A stretch of DNA of 64,000 nucleotides from CAZIAK01 sp964537035 (GTDB taxonomy: Bacteria; Planctomycetota; B15-G4). The DNA lies in contig CAZIAK010000026.1 in the NCBI GenBank assembly GCA_964537035.1, positions 1 to 64,000 of the forward strand, in the 5' to 3' direction. The notes below the pieces were generated by a model. It saw only the letters and a list, made by a program, of their open reading frames with translations, was not told the origin of the DNA and made no database searches. Made by a program: the position numbers and the translations under genes. This document shows, in pieces, positions 40,749-50,900 of the stretch (its first letter is position 1; each line of letters starts with the position of its first letter).

Positions 40749-43700
40749 GGGACCGCGCCATTGCCATCGTCGGAATGAACTGCCTGTTTCCCAAGGCACC
40801 CGACGTCGAGCAGTTCTGGGCCAATATCCGTGAGGGCGTCGATGCCGTGGGCGCCGTGCCAGAAACTCACTGGAGCCCTGACGACTACTTCGACCCCGAC
40901 AAGAGCGCGCCCGATCGCACCTACGCTCAACGGGGCGGCTTCATCGATCCCGTCGATTTTCCGCCCCTCGAGTTCGGCATCTCCCCCCGAGACGTCGAGG
41001 CCATCGACACATCGCAGCTGCTGGGCATGATGGTGGCCCGCCGGGCTCTCGAAGATGCAGGCTACGGCGAGGGCGGCAAGAGCTTCGACCGTGACAAGGC
41101 CAGCGTCGTCGTGGGTGTCACGGGTACCCTCGAAGCGGTGGTGCCTCTGGGCGCCCGCCTCGGTCACCCGCTCTGGCGCGAGGCCCTGGCCGCCGCCGGA
41201 GTCGACGAGGCCACCGCCGAAGATGTGGTCAAGCGCATCGGCGATGGCTACGTCCCCTGGCAAGAGAACAGCTTCCCCGGACTGCTGGGCAACGTGGTCG
41301 CAGGGCGCATCGCCAATCGCCTCGACCTGCGGGGCACCAACTGCGTGGTCGACGCCGCCTGCGCCAGCTCGTTGTCGGCGCTGCACACCGGCATCATGGA
41401 GCTGATCAGCGGCCGGGCCGACATGGTCTTGTCGGGAGGTATCGACACCTTCAACGACATCTTCATGTACATGTGCTTCAGCAAGACGCCCGCCCTTTCG
41501 CCCACGGGCGACGCGCGGCCCTTCTCGGCTGACGGCGACGGGACGATTCTTGGTGAAGGCCTGGGCATGCTCGTGCTCAAGCGCCTCGAAGATGCAGAGC
41601 AGGACGGCGATCGCATCTACGCCGTGATCCGCGGACTGGGTACGTCGAGCGATGGCAAGGGCAACGCGGTCTACGCACCGAGCGCGTCCGGCCAGGCCCG
41701 CTGCCTGAACTCAGCCTATCGCGACGCCGACGTCGACCCGGGCACCATCGAGCTGCTCGAAGCCCACGGCACGGGCACCATGGTGGGGGACGCCACCGAG
41801 ATCGACGGCTTGAACCAGGTCTTCCGTGAAGCGCGGGCTGATGGCACCTGGTGTGCCCTGGGTTCGGTCAAGTCGATGATCGGTCACACCAAGGCGGCCG
41901 CTGGTTCGGCCGGTCTGATCAAGGCCGCCATGGCCCTGCACGAACGGGTCTTGCCGCCCACGATCAAGATCAGCCAACCCACCAGCGCGGCCGCTCCGGG
42001 CACCACGCCCTTCTACGTGAACACCCACAAGCGCCCCTGGCTCCCGGCCCGGGGTCACCCCCGTCGCGCCGGCGTCTCTGCCTTTGGTTTCGGCGGCAGC
42101 AACTTCCACTGTGTGCTCGAAGAGTACACGGGCCAAGAAGAGCGGGTCAGCTGGGATGGTCGCACCCAGATCCTGGCCTTCTCAGGGGAGGGACAGGCCG
42201 AACTCGACAAGGCGCTCGAAGGATTCGACCCAGGTGCTGACTGGGCTGCCTTTCGTCGGGCTGCCGCTGCGTCGCGAAAGACCTTCGATGGCTCCCACGA
42301 GTGCCGGCTGACGATCGTGGTCGAGCAAGGTGGCTCGCCCGTCGAGAGCTTGATCGCCGATGCGCGAACGACCCTGACGAGCCGGGGCATCGCCTCTGGC
42401 TGGTCGCTGCCCCGGGGCGTGTTCTTCGGGCACGGCCGGGCCGCCGGTGGTCTCTGCGCGCTGTTTCCAGGGCAGGGTGCTCAAGCGCCGGGCATGCTCC
42501 GTGACCTGGCCTGCATGTTCCCCGAGATGCGTTCCACCCTGGCCGACGCCGACACGGCGGCTGGCGACGGGCCCGTGCGCCTCAGCGACATCATCCATCC
42601 CCACCCTGCATTCGATGACGCCACGTCGAAGGCCCAGGCCGCCGCGCTGCGGGCCACCGATGTGGCCCAACCCGCCATGGGCGCGGTGTCCCTCGGGGCC
42701 TGGGGGATCCTGCAACGCTTCGGTGTCGACTTCGACGCAGCCGCGGGTCACAGCTACGGCGAGCTCGTGGCCCTGTGCGCGGCGGGTCGCCTGGCCGACT
42801 CTGATCTCCACCGACTCTCCCAGTTGCGCGGCCGGCTCATGGCCGACGGCACGGGCGATCGGGGAGCCATGTTGGCGGTGCTCGCCGATCACGACGCGGT
42901 GGCTGGTCTGCTCGCGCGCCACGACCTGGACCTGGTGGTGGCCAACCGCAACGCGCCGCGGCAGATGGTGCTCTCGGGTTCGACCGCCGAGGTCGATCGG
43001 GCCCAGGCCCTGTTCAGCGACCTTGACCTGACCGTGCGCCGCCTGGACGTGGCCGCAGCGTTCCACAGCGAGCTGGTGGCCGAGGCGGCCAAGCCCTTCG
43101 GCAACGCCCTGTCTGCGGTAGACCTGCACCAGGGTGAGCTGCTGGTCTACTCGAACACCACCGGCGACGCCTACCCGGACGACGATCACGATGCCCGGGC
43201 CCTGCTCGCAGGCCAGCTGGCCGAACCCGTCGAGTTCGTGCCCATGATCGACGCGCTGTTCGCCAGCGGTGTGCGCACCTTCGTCGAAGTGGGACCCGGC
43301 CGGCGCTTGAGCGGTCTCGTCGACGAGATCCTCGACGGTGAAGACGTGGCCACCCTGGCCATCGATGCTTCTTCCGGGTCACGACACGGACAGGCCGACC
43401 TGGCTCGACTGCTCTCGGCCTTGGTCGTCCGCGGTCACAATGTGGGCCTCGATCTGTGGGACGAGGGCCTGCTCGATCGCCCACACGACGACACGTCGGG
43501 ATTCACCATCAGCTTGTGCGGTGCGAACCACCGCTCAACCCAGCCCAGCACCACAGCTCCCGCAGGCAAGGCGCCCGGTAGCTCGAAGCCCGCCCCGGTG
43601 GTTTCCGCGCCCAAGGTGGAGGCGACGCCGGCAAGAGCGCCGGCACAGCCCAGCGCATCCGCAGCGCCCGCCGGTCCCAAGCCCGCGACCGTGGGCAGGC

Positions 43701-46700
43701 CGCCTGGCACCGTTCAGGGCTCGCCGAGTGCGCCCGTCTCTCCGTCTTCAACACCCGGACGCCCAGCGTCTGGCTCCGTCCGACCTCCTTCAACCCACCC
43801 GGTGGCTGTCCCCGCGAGCCCTGTCTCCGCGCCCGCCCCGGTTGTCTTGCCTGACGAGAACTCCATGAGCGACCTGCCCGTCGACCCGTCTCTGTTGACC
43901 GAGGCCTTGCGTGCCAGCCGCGATGGGTTGGCTGCGCTGATGCAGATGCAGCAGCAGACCGCTGAGTTGCATCGCCGGTTCCTCGAGGGTCAGGAACGTT
44001 CGGCGGCTGTGTTCCAGTCGTTGCTGCAGCAGCAGTCGTCGCTTGCCAGCGGTGGAGAATGGCCACAGCCGATGCCTGCCGCGCCCGCCGCAGCAGCCTT
44101 GCCGAGCGCACCTGCCCAACCGGCCTTGCCGGCCCCGGCCGCCACGCCGCTCGCGCCTGTGGCCCCGCCGCCCGCCTCCGTAGCCGCGCCGTCGGGCAGC
44201 GCGCCGGCGCTGCAACCTGCTCCTGCCCCCGCGGTGGCCCCGAGACCTGGCCCGAAGGCGGCTCCGATCGCCACTCCTGTCTCCGTGCCCGCGCCGACGC
44301 ACACCGCGACCACGCAGCCAGCATCTGCCGCGCCCGGCTCAGAGGCTGTCGACCATGACGCCGTGGCCCAGGTGGTGCTTTCGGTGGTGTCCGACAAGAC
44401 CGGCTACCCCATCGACATGCTCGAGTTGTCCATGGGCATGGACAGCGATCTGGGCATCGACTCGATCAAGCGGGTCGAGATCTTGTCGGCCATTCAGGAT
44501 CGTTTGCCCGAGGCGCCGATCGTGAAGCCGGAGCACCTCGGTGAGCTGAAGACCTTGGGTCAGCTCGCCAGGTTCCTGGTCCCCGCTGGGGGCAGCGTCT
44601 CTGCTGTGAGCAGCCCTGCTCCCGCGCTGGCTTCTGCTGCGGCCGGGGTGGGTCACGACCGCGCGGTAGAGGTGTTGCTGTCGGTGGTTTCCGAAAAGAC
44701 CGGCTACCCCATCGACATGCTCGAGTTGTCCATGGGCATGGACAGCGACCTGGGCATCGACTCGATCAAGCGGGTCGAGATCTTGTCGGCGATCCAGGAG
44801 CAGCTCCCCGACGCGCCGGTGGTCAAGCCGGAGCACCTGGGTGAGCTGAAGACCCTGGGTCAGCTGGCGGACTTCTTGAGCGCTGGCTTGCCAGCTGCTG
44901 CCCCGATCGCGACGGTCTCTCCCAGCGGTGCGGTCGATCACGACCGCGCTGTAGAAGTGCTGCTCTCGGTGGTTTCCGAGAAGACGGGCTACCCGGTGGA
45001 CATGCTCGAGTTGTCCATGGGCATGGACAGCGACCTGGGCATCGACTCGATCAAGCGGGTCGAGATCTTGTCGGCGATCCAGGAGCAGCTCCCCGACGCG
45101 CCGGTGGTCAAGCCGGAGCACCTGGGTGAGCTGAAGACCCTGGGTCAGCTGGCAGACTTCTTGTGCGCCGGAGCCGATGGTGGTGCCTCCGCCGGTGGCC
45201 CGAGCGGTGCGGCCGCTGCTGCAACCGGCGCGGCGTCTCCCAGCACGGCGCCGGGTGCGCCTGCTCACGACATCGTGGCCGAGGTGTTGCTCTCGGTGGT
45301 GTCCGAGAAGACGGGCTACCCGGTGGACATGCTCGAGTTGTCCATGGGCATGGACAGCGACCTGGGCATCGACTCGATCAAGCGGGTCGAGATCTTGTCG
45401 GCGATTCAGGAGCAGCTGCCGGAGGCTCCGGTGGTGAAGCCGCAGCACCTGGGTGAGCTGAAGACCCTTGGCCAGCTGGCGGCCTTCTTGTGCTCTGGCG
45501 ACGTCGCGGAGGCCAGCGCCAGCGGTGCTGCTGCCCACGCCGAACCCGCCGTCGAGAGCGCTGCCGAGCAGGCCTTGCCTCTCGACACCTACGCCCTCGA
45601 ACTCGCCGATCTGGTCGTGCCTCAGACGTCTGGCAACTTCTTGCCCAGCGGCGGGCGGTTGTGGGTGAGCGCCACTGACGATGGCTTGTCCACGGCCTTG
45701 GCCGCCCGCTGGCAGACCCTGGGCCTGGTCACCGAAGAGGTCGCCATCGACGGGAAGGACACCCCGCCCGACGATCTGGTGGGCCTCGTCGTGGTGGCCC
45801 CCGAGGGGCCCTGCGGCAGCGATCTGCCCTTGCGCGCCTTCGACCTGGTGCGCCGTTGCGGTCCGACCCTGCGGGCTTCTGCCGCTGCGGGTGGCGCCGC
45901 GCTGCTGATGACCGTGTCTCGCGTCGACGGCCGCTTTGGCCTGGGTGACGTGGCGGGCGACCCCCTCTCTGGGTGCCTGTCCGGCTTGACCAAGAGCGCC
46001 CATCACGAATGGACTGACGTCACCTGCCGAGCTTTCGATGTCTCTCCGGCCCTGGCCGACCGGGCTGGAGTGGCTGAGGACATCGTCGCCTTCGCCTTGT
46101 GCGCTGGCCCGGTCGAAGTCGCGCTGCACGCCGACGGCCCGGTGACTCCCGAACTGGTGCCCACCGAGGCTCGCGAGAGTGGCGGGTCAGCCTTCGATGC
46201 TGACGACGTGGTGGTGATCAGCGGCGGTGCCCGAGGCATCACCGCCGAGATCGCCGTGGCCTTGGCGACAGCGAGCAGCCCGCGCCTGGTGCTGCTCGGT
46301 CGCAGCGCCTTGCCGGGAGCCGAAGCCGATTGGTTGAGCGCGCTCGAAGACGAAGCCTCGGTGAAGGCCGCTCTGGTGTCCCGGGCCAGCTCACCGCTCA
46401 AGCCTCGGGACGTGCAGCAACAGTGGCGGGCGATCGACGCCGCTCGTGAAGTGCGCCGCAATCTGGCCCGCATCGAAGACGCGGGGTCAGAGGTGCAGTA
46501 TCACGCGGCGGACGTGCGCGACACTGACGCCGTGTCCCGGGTGCTGGCAGGTGTGCGCAAGGAGTGGGGGCCGATCACCGGGCTGGTTCACGGCGCCGGT
46601 GTGCTGGCCGACCGGACCATCGACGACAAGAGCGATGACGACGTGCGCGCCGTGGTGAGCACCAAGGTCGAGGGCCTGGCCGCCTTGCTGGCCGGTGTGG

Positions 46701-47947
46701 GCGCCGACGAGCTGAAGGCCCTGGCCCTGTTCTCCTCGACCACTGCACGTTTCGGCCGGCGAGGGCAGTCTGACTACGCCATGGCCAACGAAGCCCTGGA
46801 GAAACTGGCTCGTGCCGAGGCGCGCAGGCGCCCCGGTTGTCGGGTGGTCTCCTTCGGCTGGGGTCCATGGGATGGGGGCATGGTCGACGCCTCGCTGCGA
46901 CGGCTGTTCGCCGACGAAGGCATCGCCGTCATCCCCATGGCACTGGGTGCAGAGCTGCTGGTGAACGAGCTGGCGGCGCTGGACGGCCCCGGCGAGATGA
47001 TCGTGCTCGGCGGGGGCTCCCAGATCACTCCGCGGTTGGAGACCGATCGGGTCGAGACGCAGGGCACGCTGGCGGGCTCGGTGACCACCGTGACGCGAGA
47101 GCTGTCCGTGGCCGACCATGCCTTCTTGGCTGCCCACGTGCTCGACGGCAAGGCCGTGCTGCCCGTGGCGGTGATGATCGAGTGGCTGGGTCACGCAGCG
47201 CTCCATGGCAACCCTGGGCTGCGCCTCGTGGGCCTCGATGGTCTGGCCGTGTTCAAGGGCGTGCTCGTGGACGGTGATTCCCGGCTGCCCTTGAGTCTTC
47301 GTGCCCAGCGAGCGGTGAAGCGTGGCGACGGCAGCTTTGCAGTGCTGGTCGAGCTCATCTCTGACGCGGGCGCTGATCGGACGGTGGTGCACGCCTCCGC
47401 CACGGCGGTGCTGGCCGCCCGGTCGCCCGAAGCGGTGACCGCGCTGCCTGTCCCCGAGCTGAAGCCCTTTGGCAAGACGGTCACGGAGGCCTACGGTGAG
47501 TTCCTCTTCCACGGGGCGCTGCTGCAAGGCATCGAGACCGTGGACGGCTGCGGCGACACGGGCATCGTGGCCACGGCCAAGAGCGCCTCGGCTCCCGCAG
47601 AATGGATGACCCGGCCTCTGCGCAGCCGCTGGATCGCCGAGCCCCTGGCCATCGACTGCGCCTTCCAGATGCTGATCTTGTGGAGCCTGTGGAAGCACGA
47701 CCTGGGCTCCCTGCCCACGCGTTTCGCCAGCTACCGACAGTATCGGGCGGCGTTCCCCGAAGAGGGTGTGCGCATCGAGGTGCGGGTGCAGCAACACGAC
47801 AGCCAGCGAGTGGTGGCCGACATCGATTGGCTTGACTCAGCGGGCGACGTGGTGGCGCGCATGGTCGGCTATGAGTGTGTGATGGCCAGCTCGCTCACCG
47901 AGCACTTCACGCGCAACACACTGACCGCTCCGAAGGTGCGACCGTGA
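40745..47947 (+). CDS. pfaA: PUFA synthase Pfa2/PfaA: KS-AT-4xACP-KR-DH
   Basis: Encodes 2400 residues from a TTG overlapping the Pfa1 stop. Order: ketosynthase with Cys206 (DAACASSL), HGTGT and GHTKAAAG; acyltransferase with Ser670 (GHSYGE), probably malonyl-specific; Pro/Ala linker with a Gln-rich helix (about 920-1190); four tandem ACPs with phosphopantetheine Ser1240, Ser1340, Ser1435 and Ser1544 (LGIDSIKR each); ketoreductase (VISGGARGI, about 1820-2090); and a PKS-type dehydratase with His2125 (DHAFLAAHVLDGKAVLP) to about 2390. All active sites look intact. This equals PfaA of marine gammaproteobacteria and Pfa2 of myxobacteria. Activity needs a phosphopantetheinyl transferase, which is not encoded in this window. 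Confidence 0.97.
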   Translation: MRDRAIAIVGMNCLFPKAPDVEQFWANIREGVDAVGAVPETHWSPDDYFDPDKSAPDRTYAQRGGFIDPVDFPPLEFGISPRDVEAIDTSQLLGMMVARRALEDAGYGEGGKSFDRDKASVVVGVTGTLEAVVPLGARLGHPLWREALAAAGVDEATAEDVVKRIGDGYVPWQENSFPGLLGNVVAGRIANRLDLRGTNCVVDAACASSLSALHTGIMELISGRADMVLSGGIDTFNDIFMYMCFSKTPALSPTGDARPFSADGDGTILGEGLGMLVLKRLEDAEQDGDRIYAVIRGLGTSSDGKGNAVYAPSASGQARCLNSAYRDADVDPGTIELLEAHGTGTMVGDATEIDGLNQVFREARADGTWCALGSVKSMIGHTKAAAGSAGLIKAAMALHERVLPPTIKISQPTSAAAPGTTPFYVNTHKRPWLPARGHPRRAGVSAFGFGGSNFHCVLEEYTGQEERVSWDGRTQILAFSGEGQAELDKALEGFDPGADWAAFRRAAAASRKTFDGSHECRLTIVVEQGGSPVESLIADARTTLTSRGIASGWSLPRGVFFGHGRAAGGLCALFPGQGAQAPGMLRDLACMFPEMRSTLADADTAAGDGPVRLSDIIHPHPAFDDATSKAQAAALRATDVAQPAMGAVSLGAWGILQRFGVDFDAAAGHSYGELVALCAAGRLADSDLHRLSQLRGRLMADGTGDRGAMLAVLADHDAVAGLLARHDLDLVVANRNAPRQMVLSGSTAEVDRAQALFSDLDLTVRRLDVAAAFHSELVAEAAKPFGNALSAVDLHQGELLVYSNTTGDAYPDDDHDARALLAGQLAEPVEFVPMIDALFASGVRTFVEVGPGRRLSGLVDEILDGEDVATLAIDASSGSRHGQADLARLLSALVVRGHNVGLDLWDEGLLDRPHDDTSGFTISLCGANHRSTQPSTTAPAGKAPGSSKPAPVVSAPKVEATPARAPAQPSASAAPAGPKPATVGRPPGTVQGSPSAPVSPSSTPGRPASGSVRPPSTHPVAVPASPVSAPAPVVLPDENSMSDLPVDPSLLTEALRASRDGLAALMQMQQQTAELHRRFLEGQERSAAVFQSLLQQQSSLASGGEWPQPMPAAPAAAALPSAPAQPALPAPAATPLAPVAPPPASVAAPSGSAPALQPAPAPAVAPRPGPKAAPIATPVSVPAPTHTATTQPASAAPGSEAVDHDAVAQVVLSVVSDKTGYPIDMLELSMGMDSDLGIDSIKRVEILSAIQDRLPEAPIVKPEHLGELKTLGQLARFLVPAGGSVSAVSSPAPALASAAAGVGHDRAVEVLLSVVSEKTGYPIDMLELSMGMDSDLGIDSIKRVEILSAIQEQLPDAPVVKPEHLGELKTLGQLADFLSAGLPAAAPIATVSPSGAVDHDRAVEVLLSVVSEKTGYPVDMLELSMGMDSDLGIDSIKRVEILSAIQEQLPDAPVVKPEHLGELKTLGQLADFLCAGADGGASAGGPSGAAAAATGAASPSTAPGAPAHDIVAEVLLSVVSEKTGYPVDMLELSMGMDSDLGIDSIKRVEILSAIQEQLPEAPVVKPQHLGELKTLGQLAAFLCSGDVAEASASGAAAHAEPAVESAAEQALPLDTYALELADLVVPQTSGNFLPSGGRLWVSATDDGLSTALAARWQTLGLVTEEVAIDGKDTPPDDLVGLVVVAPEGPCGSDLPLRAFDLVRRCGPTLRASAAAGGAALLMTVSRVDGRFGLGDVAGDPLSGCLSGLTKSAHHEWTDVTCRAFDVSPALADRAGVAEDIVAFALCAGPVEVALHADGPVTPELVPTEARESGGSAFDADDVVVISGGARGITAEIAVALATASSPRLVLLGRSALPGAEADWLSALEDEASVKAALVSRASSPLKPRDVQQQWRAIDAAREVRRNLARIEDAGSEVQYHAADVRDTDAVSRVLAGVRKEWGPITGLVHGAGVLADRTIDDKSDDDVRAVVSTKVEGLAALLAGVGADELKALALFSSTTARFGRRGQSDYAMANEALEKLARAEARRRPGCRVVSFGWGPWDGGMVDASLRRLFADEGIAVIPMALGAELLVNELAALDGPGEMIVLGGGSQITPRLETDRVETQGTLAGSVTTVTRELSVADHAFLAAHVLDGKAVLPVAVMIEWLGHAALHGNPGLRLVGLDGLAVFKGVLVDGDSRLPLSLRAQRAVKRGDGSFAVLVELISDAGADRTVVHASATAVLAARSPEAVTALPVPELKPFGKTVTEAYGEFLFHGALLQGIETVDGCGDTGIVATAKSASAPAEWMTRPLRSRWIAEPLAIDCAFQMLILWSLWKHDLGSLPTRFASYRQYRAAFPEEGVRIEVRVQQHDSQRVVADIDWLDSAGDVVARMVGYECVMASSLTEHFTRNTLTAPKVRP
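44382..45490 (+). repeat. Four tandem ACP-encoding repeats in Pfa2
   Basis: Repeat units near 44382-44578, 44682-44878, 44977-45166 and 45292-45490 each encode one ACP. Copies 2 and 3 are nearly identical in DNA over about 190 bp, including silent positions, which suggests recent duplication or gene conversion. Linkers between them are divergent and Ala-rich. Confidence 0.9.
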
Positions 47948-50900
47948 CGACGCCCCCGCCCATCGCCATCGTCGGCGTCGGCGGGGTCCTTCCCGGGGCG
48001 GCCGACCTGGACAGCTTCTGGGAGCTCGTCCGGGAAGGGCGATCTGCGACCCACGAAGTTCCCGCCGGGCGCTGGATACTCGACGCGGCCACGATCACCC
48101 ACCCCGAACATGGGCGTCCCGACAAGGTGGTCTCGAAGCGGGCCTGCCTGCTCCGTGACGCGCCATTGCAGCTCGACGGTCTGGCCTTGCCCGAAGAGCT
48201 GCTGGCCGCACTCGACCCCATGGTCTTGCTGGCCCTGCACGCGGGCCATCAGGCCTGGGGGGCAGGGGTCACGTCGGCCCTCGACCTGAGCAGGGTGGCC
48301 GTGGTCCTGGGCAACATCGCCTTGCCCACCGAGAGCACGTCGGCCATGGCCGACTGGGTGCTGGGGCGGCGCTTCGAGCGGGAACTGTTCGCAGCGGCGG
48401 ATCGTCAGGCTCCGGGCGAAGAGCGCCGGGCTGTGGCGCCAGTGAACCGCTGGGTCACGGGGCTGCCCGCAGGCCTGCTCGCCAAGGGTCTTGGGCTGGG
48501 TGGCGGGCAGATGACTCTCGACGCGGCCTGCTCCTCGTCGTTCTTCGCCCTGCACCACGCCGTGGAAGAGCTGGCTGCCCATCGCGCGGACGCCGTCCTG
48601 GCGGGCGGTCTGTCCCGTCCGGACAGCCTCTACACGCAGATGGGTTTCTCCCAGCTGAAGGCCCTCTCGCCCAGCGGCAACTGCCGGCCCTTCGACAAGC
48701 GTGGCGATGGTCTCGTTGTGGGCGAAGGCGCAGGCGTGTTCCTGCTCAAGCGCCTCGACGATGCGCTGGCCCAGGGCGACGAGATCCACGGTGTGATCAA
48801 GGCGGTGGGCCTGTCGAATGATGTCGATGGACGACTGCTGGCGCCGAGCCAGGAGGGACAGCTGCGCGCGCTCCGCTCAGCCTACGACCGGGCGGGCTGG
48901 AAGCCGACGGACGTCGACCTGATCGAATGCCACGCCGCGGGCACACCCGTGGGCGATGGGGTCGAGCTGGGCAGCCTCACCGCTCTCTGGGGCGACTCGG
49001 GCTGGACGCCGGGTCAGTGCACCATCGGCTCGGTGAAGTCGAACGTGGGCCACCTGCTCACCGGCGCCGGCGCGGCGGGCCTGCTCAAGGTGCTCGGTGC
49101 CTTGCGCCACGGCGTCCTGCCGCCCACCGCGGGATGGTCACAGCCCATCGAGGGTCTGGGGCGAGGCGGTCTGGGCCCAGACCGCCCTGGGCAAGACGAA
49201 CAACGGCAGAACGGCTCGGGTCAAGGCGGTCGATCGGGTCCGTTCGTGGTGCGCGAGAAGGCGGCGCCTTGGGAGCGGCGGGGCCCGGGCGTCCCCCGGC
49301 GGGCAGCCCTGAGCGGCTTCGGCTTCGGCGGGACCAACGCCCACGTGCTCATCGAAGAGTATCTGCCTCCCACTGCACATGCCGAGAGTGACGCGCCCAT
49401 CGCGCTGCGGCAAGGCGCGACGGTTGACCACGCGCCGTCTCCGAGCGCCCAGGCCTCCAGCGCGCAGTCAGCGGCCGTGGCGATCGTGGGCGTCGGCGCT
49501 CATCTGGGCCCCTGGGCCGACGCGGGCGCCTTGAGTCGACGCCTGTTGGGTGGCGCAGACGGCGTGCTCCCCGCCACCAAGAAACGTTTCGGTGGACTGG
49601 ACGACGCGCCCACCGGTTTCTTCATCGACGATCTCGACATTCCCCTGGGGCGCTTTCGCATCCCGCCGAAAGAGATCGAAGAGACTCTGCCCCAGCAGCT
49701 GCTCATGCTCTGCGCGGCGGATGAAGCCCTCGCCTCACGCACGGGCACTGACGCCGACCCCTTGCGCACGGGAGTGTTCATCGGACTCGGCCTCGATCTG
49801 GCCACGAGCGACTACCACCTGCGCTGGGCATTGCGCAGCCGGGCCCGGGGATGGGCTGACGAGCTGGCCCCCGGTCTCTCTGGCGATGAGCTTGATCAGT
49901 GGGTCGATGCAGTCTGCGACCAGGTGGGACCGGCCCTGAACGCGAATCGCACCATGGGCAACCTGGGCGGCATCGTGGCCAGTCGGGTGGCCCGTGAGTT
50001 CGGCCTGGGCGGACCCTGCTTCGTGATCAGCAGCGAAGAGAGCAGCGGTTTCTCGGCCCTGGCGGCGGCCGTTCGTGCGCTGCAACGGGGCGAGCTCGAC
50101 CAGGCTCTCGTGGGTGCGGTCGACCTGGCCGGCGACGCCCGCTCGTGGTTGGCCACGGACGCCCTGCGCAGCTTCACAGTGGACGGCGTGAGTCGTCCCT
50201 TCGATCGTCTCGCCGATGGGCCAGTCTGCGGCGAGGGCGCGGTGGCCATCCTGCTGCGTCGTAGTGACGACGCCCTGGAGGCGGGCGACAAGGTGTTGGC
50301 CGAGATCGTCGGCCTCGGTGAAGCCACCGGTGGTGACGCGCCGTCGTTGCAGGCCGACGAGTCTGCGGTGCGCCGGGCCATGGAGCGCGCTCTGGAGGAC
50401 GGCGGCGTTGAGAGTGCAGCCGTGGGCTTCGTGGCCACCCACGGCAGCGGTGTGCCCGCCGAAGATGGGGTCGAGGCCAGGGCGCTGGCGGCTGTGTACT
50501 CCGAACGGGGGCCCAGTCTGTCCAGCGCAGCGGCGGCGGTGGGCCAGGCTGGCTCGGCGTCACCCTTGGTCTCGCTGTTGTCGGTCGTGACCTCCCTGCG
50601 TTCGCGTGTGTTGCCCCCGTTGGTAGGGCAGCGGTCCGGCCGAGACGAGCTGAGCGGTTTCGCTCGGCCCCGGACCTCACGGTATTGGCTCGACAGCGGT
50701 GTGCGTCACGGTGCCGTGACCTGCCTGTCGTCCAGCGGACACTGCGGACACGTGGTGCTGCGTGAGCCTGCCCAGGCAGCTCTCGAGGCACCGGAGGGCT
50801 CGCTCCTCGGTCCCCGGCCCGAAGGGCTGTTCGTTGTCGAGGCTGAGGACGATGACGGTTTGCGGGCAGGGCTGGCAGAGCTGTCTCGCCACGCGCTCGA

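Noticed and set aside
44382..45490. Regular repeats considered as a possible CRISPR or satellite array
   Set aside because: The repeats are about 190 bp, in frame, and each encodes an ACP with the LGIDSIKR motif.
44339..46129. A 596-codon open frame on the minus strand inside Pfa2
   Set aside because: It mirrors the repetitive ACP region, encodes low-complexity His/Gln/Arg-rich sequence and has no recognisable domain. High GC content creates long antisense frames throughout this window.
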